NCBI RefSeq assembly: GCF_004005375.1
Contig: NZ_RZUF01000004.1
Location: forward strand, 62,566-126,565
Direction of reading: 5' to 3'
DNA: 64,000 nucleotides
Source of the DNA: Rheinheimera sediminis
GTDB taxonomy: Bacteria > Pseudomonadota > Gammaproteobacteria > Enterobacterales > Alteromonadaceae
Under the pieces are notes generated by a model, which made no database searches, was not told the DNA's origin, and worked only from the letters and a program-made list of their open reading frames with translations. Of the stretch, positions 62,998 through 64,000 are shown in pieces (positions within the stretch are counted from its first letter, which is position 1; each line of letters begins with the position of its first letter). Position numbers and translations under genes: made by a program.

Positions 62998-63483
62998 ATG
63001 ACAGCTAAAAGCTACATTTTTCATTTAGCGGATGAAGCCGCTACTTTGGCATTGGCCGCCTTGTTTTCACCTTATTTACGGCAAGGTGCTGTGCTCTATT
63101 TGCAAGGTGATTTAGGTGCGGGAAAAACCACCTTCAGCCGTGGTCTGTTGCAGGCTATGGGGCATCAGGGCAATGTAAAAAGCCCAACTTACACTTTGGT
63201 TGAGCCTTACAGTATTTGCGACCAGCAGGTGTTTCATTTTGATTTATACCGCTTGCGCGATCCGGAAGAGCTGGAGTTTATGGGCATTCGGGATTATTTC
63301 TCCAAAGGCAACTTGTGTTTGATTGAATGGCCAGAACGTGGCTATGGCTTGCTGGCTGAAGCAGATTTAGAACTGCAATTACAGATTGAGCAAAATCAAC
63401 GTCAACTTCGAGTGACAGCCAATCAGTCACAAGCTGTGGTATGGATGGACGCTATCGATCTTCAATGGAATCAGGCTCAATGA
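62998..63483 (+). CDS. tsaE: tRNA threonylcarbamoyladenosine biosynthesis ATPase TsaE
   Basis: A 161-aa P-loop protein that drives the TsaBDE complex making t6A37 in tRNA. Walker A GDLGAGKTTFSRGLL, SPTYTLVEPY, HFDLYRLRDPEELE and LIEWPERG are the family motifs. Its stop overlaps the amiB start by four bases (ATGA). No nnrD homologue is directly upstream in this window. Confidence 0.96.
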   Translation: MTAKSYIFHLADEAATLALAALFSPYLRQGAVLYLQGDLGAGKTTFSRGLLQAMGHQGNVKSPTYTLVEPYSICDQQVFHFDLYRLRDPEELEFMGIRDYFSKGNLCLIEWPERGYGLLAEADLELQLQIEQNQRQLRVTANQSQAVVWMDAIDLQWNQAQ

Positions 63484-64000
63484 GTCTGATAGTGCGGGTG
63501 TTTAGCCTGATGCTCTTGCTGCTCTGCAGCCACAGCTGGGCGGTGAACAGTGTCAAAGGCGTACGGATTTGGCATGCACCTGATAACACCCGACTGGTGC
63601 TGGATTTAGCGAATGCACCTTCACATAAAGTAAAACGCTTAAGTAATCCAAGCCGGTTGGAAATCGAACTGGCCGGCGTAAACAGCTTAAATATCGGCGC
63701 TGTCACTGGTGACTCTCCCTTAGTTAAACGTGTGTATGCCAGCCGCGCTCCAAGTGCTGCCACAGCCATAGTGATTGAACTGTCTTTCCCTGTCAGCGAT
63801 AGCATTTTCTCTTTGCCACCTTCACCTCCATATGGCCACCGTTTAGTGGTTGATTTAAAAGCTCAGGGTGCTGCCTCGTCAGGCCATCAGGGCGCGCCAG
63901 TGACTTCAGTCACACCATCCACCCCTGCACCTGCTGTGTCTCAATCTGTTCCGTCAGCGTCACCAGGAGCAACAAATAGCAGAGCCACTGGCCGCGATAT
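63480..64000 (+). CDS. amiB: N-acetylmuramoyl-L-alanine amidase AmiB (5' part)
   Basis: The first 173 codons are present; the gene runs off the window. A signal peptide (VFSLMLLLLCSHSWA) precedes an AMIN domain (VKGVRIWHAPDNTRLVLDLANAPSHK) and a Pro/Ser/Ala-rich linker. The catalytic Amidase_3 domain is beyond the end. AmiB cuts septal peptidoglycan and is activated by EnvC, which is also encoded in this window together with FtsE/FtsX. Coupled to tsaE. Confidence 0.93.
   Translation, partial: MSLIVRVFSLMLLLLCSHSWAVNSVKGVRIWHAPDNTRLVLDLANAPSHKVKRLSNPSRLEIELAGVNSLNIGAVTGDSPLVKRVYASRAPSAATAIVIELSFPVSDSIFSLPPSPPYGHRLVVDLKAQGAASSGHQGAPVTSVTPSTPAPAVSQSVPSASPGATNSRATGRD

Overview
This window looks like a chromosomal segment of a gammaproteobacterium of the Rheinheimera/Alishewanella type. 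That placement is an inference. It rests on housekeeping blocks such as ftsY-ftsE-ftsX-rpoH, gpmI-envC-yibQ, secB-gpsA, glnA-ntrB-ntrC, psd-rsgA-orn and queG-tsaE-amiB, plus small families typical of Alteromonadales-like genomes (DUF3833, DUF416, DUF3718, DUF3016, DUF2721). Roughly the first 12 kb is an accessory CRISPR-Cas island and the remaining 52 kb is mostly core genome.

CRISPR island (1-12.2 kb). Two arrays with closely related 35-nt repeats point away from each other. They carry homologous leaders of about 200 bp in inverted orientation. Between them lie csx16-cas6, a long exported lipoprotein with a caspase/clostripain-like domain, and an RT-Cas1 fusion followed by two different cas2 genes. 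Beyond the right array lie a 53-codon ORF and a tightly overlapping operon of three CARF-type genes: a membrane CARF-like protein, a Can2/Card1-type nuclease and an NE0113-family protein. No Cas10 or Csm/Cmr backbone gene is in the window; the left array runs off the edge, so it may lie there. The most striking observation is a 10-bp near-palindrome, ACAAGTTTGT/ACAAACTTGT. It occurs exactly five times, each 63-91 nt before a start codon: csx16-cas6, the lipoprotein, RT-cas1-cas2-cas2, the 53-codon ORF and the CARF operon. This suggests one regulon that binds the lipoprotein and the small ORF to the CRISPR system.

Signalling and small genes (12.4-21.9 kb). There is a DesK-like histidine kinase/response regulator pair divergent from a membrane protein, a 1086-aa hybrid-sensor-type kinase, several DUF genes, a class I cyclic-di-GMP riboswitch before a DUF3718 gene, a heptamer tandem repeat, and a lone attC-like hairpin behind a small membrane-protein gene.

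Core regions (22-64 kb). rsmD, ftsY, ftsE, ftsX and rpoH come first, with a perfect CIRCE element in front of rpoH. Then follow the yibQ-envC-gpmI operon, a rhodanese-grxC-secB-gpsA group, a large beta-propeller/GGDEF/EAL protein whose GGDEF motif is degenerate, trmL, fieF-like, pldB-like, cpxRA with divergent cpxP and a CpxR box, a LysR gene whose 3' end lies inside a MITE-like element, an M24 peptidase, ntrBC with two NtrC-type sites, glnA with a sigma-54 promoter and an upstream NtrC site, typA, psd, rsgA, orn, three tRNA-Gly(GCC) copies (the third with a damaged D-arm), queG, tsaE and the start of amiB. Several MITE-like elements share ATACCC-type ends.
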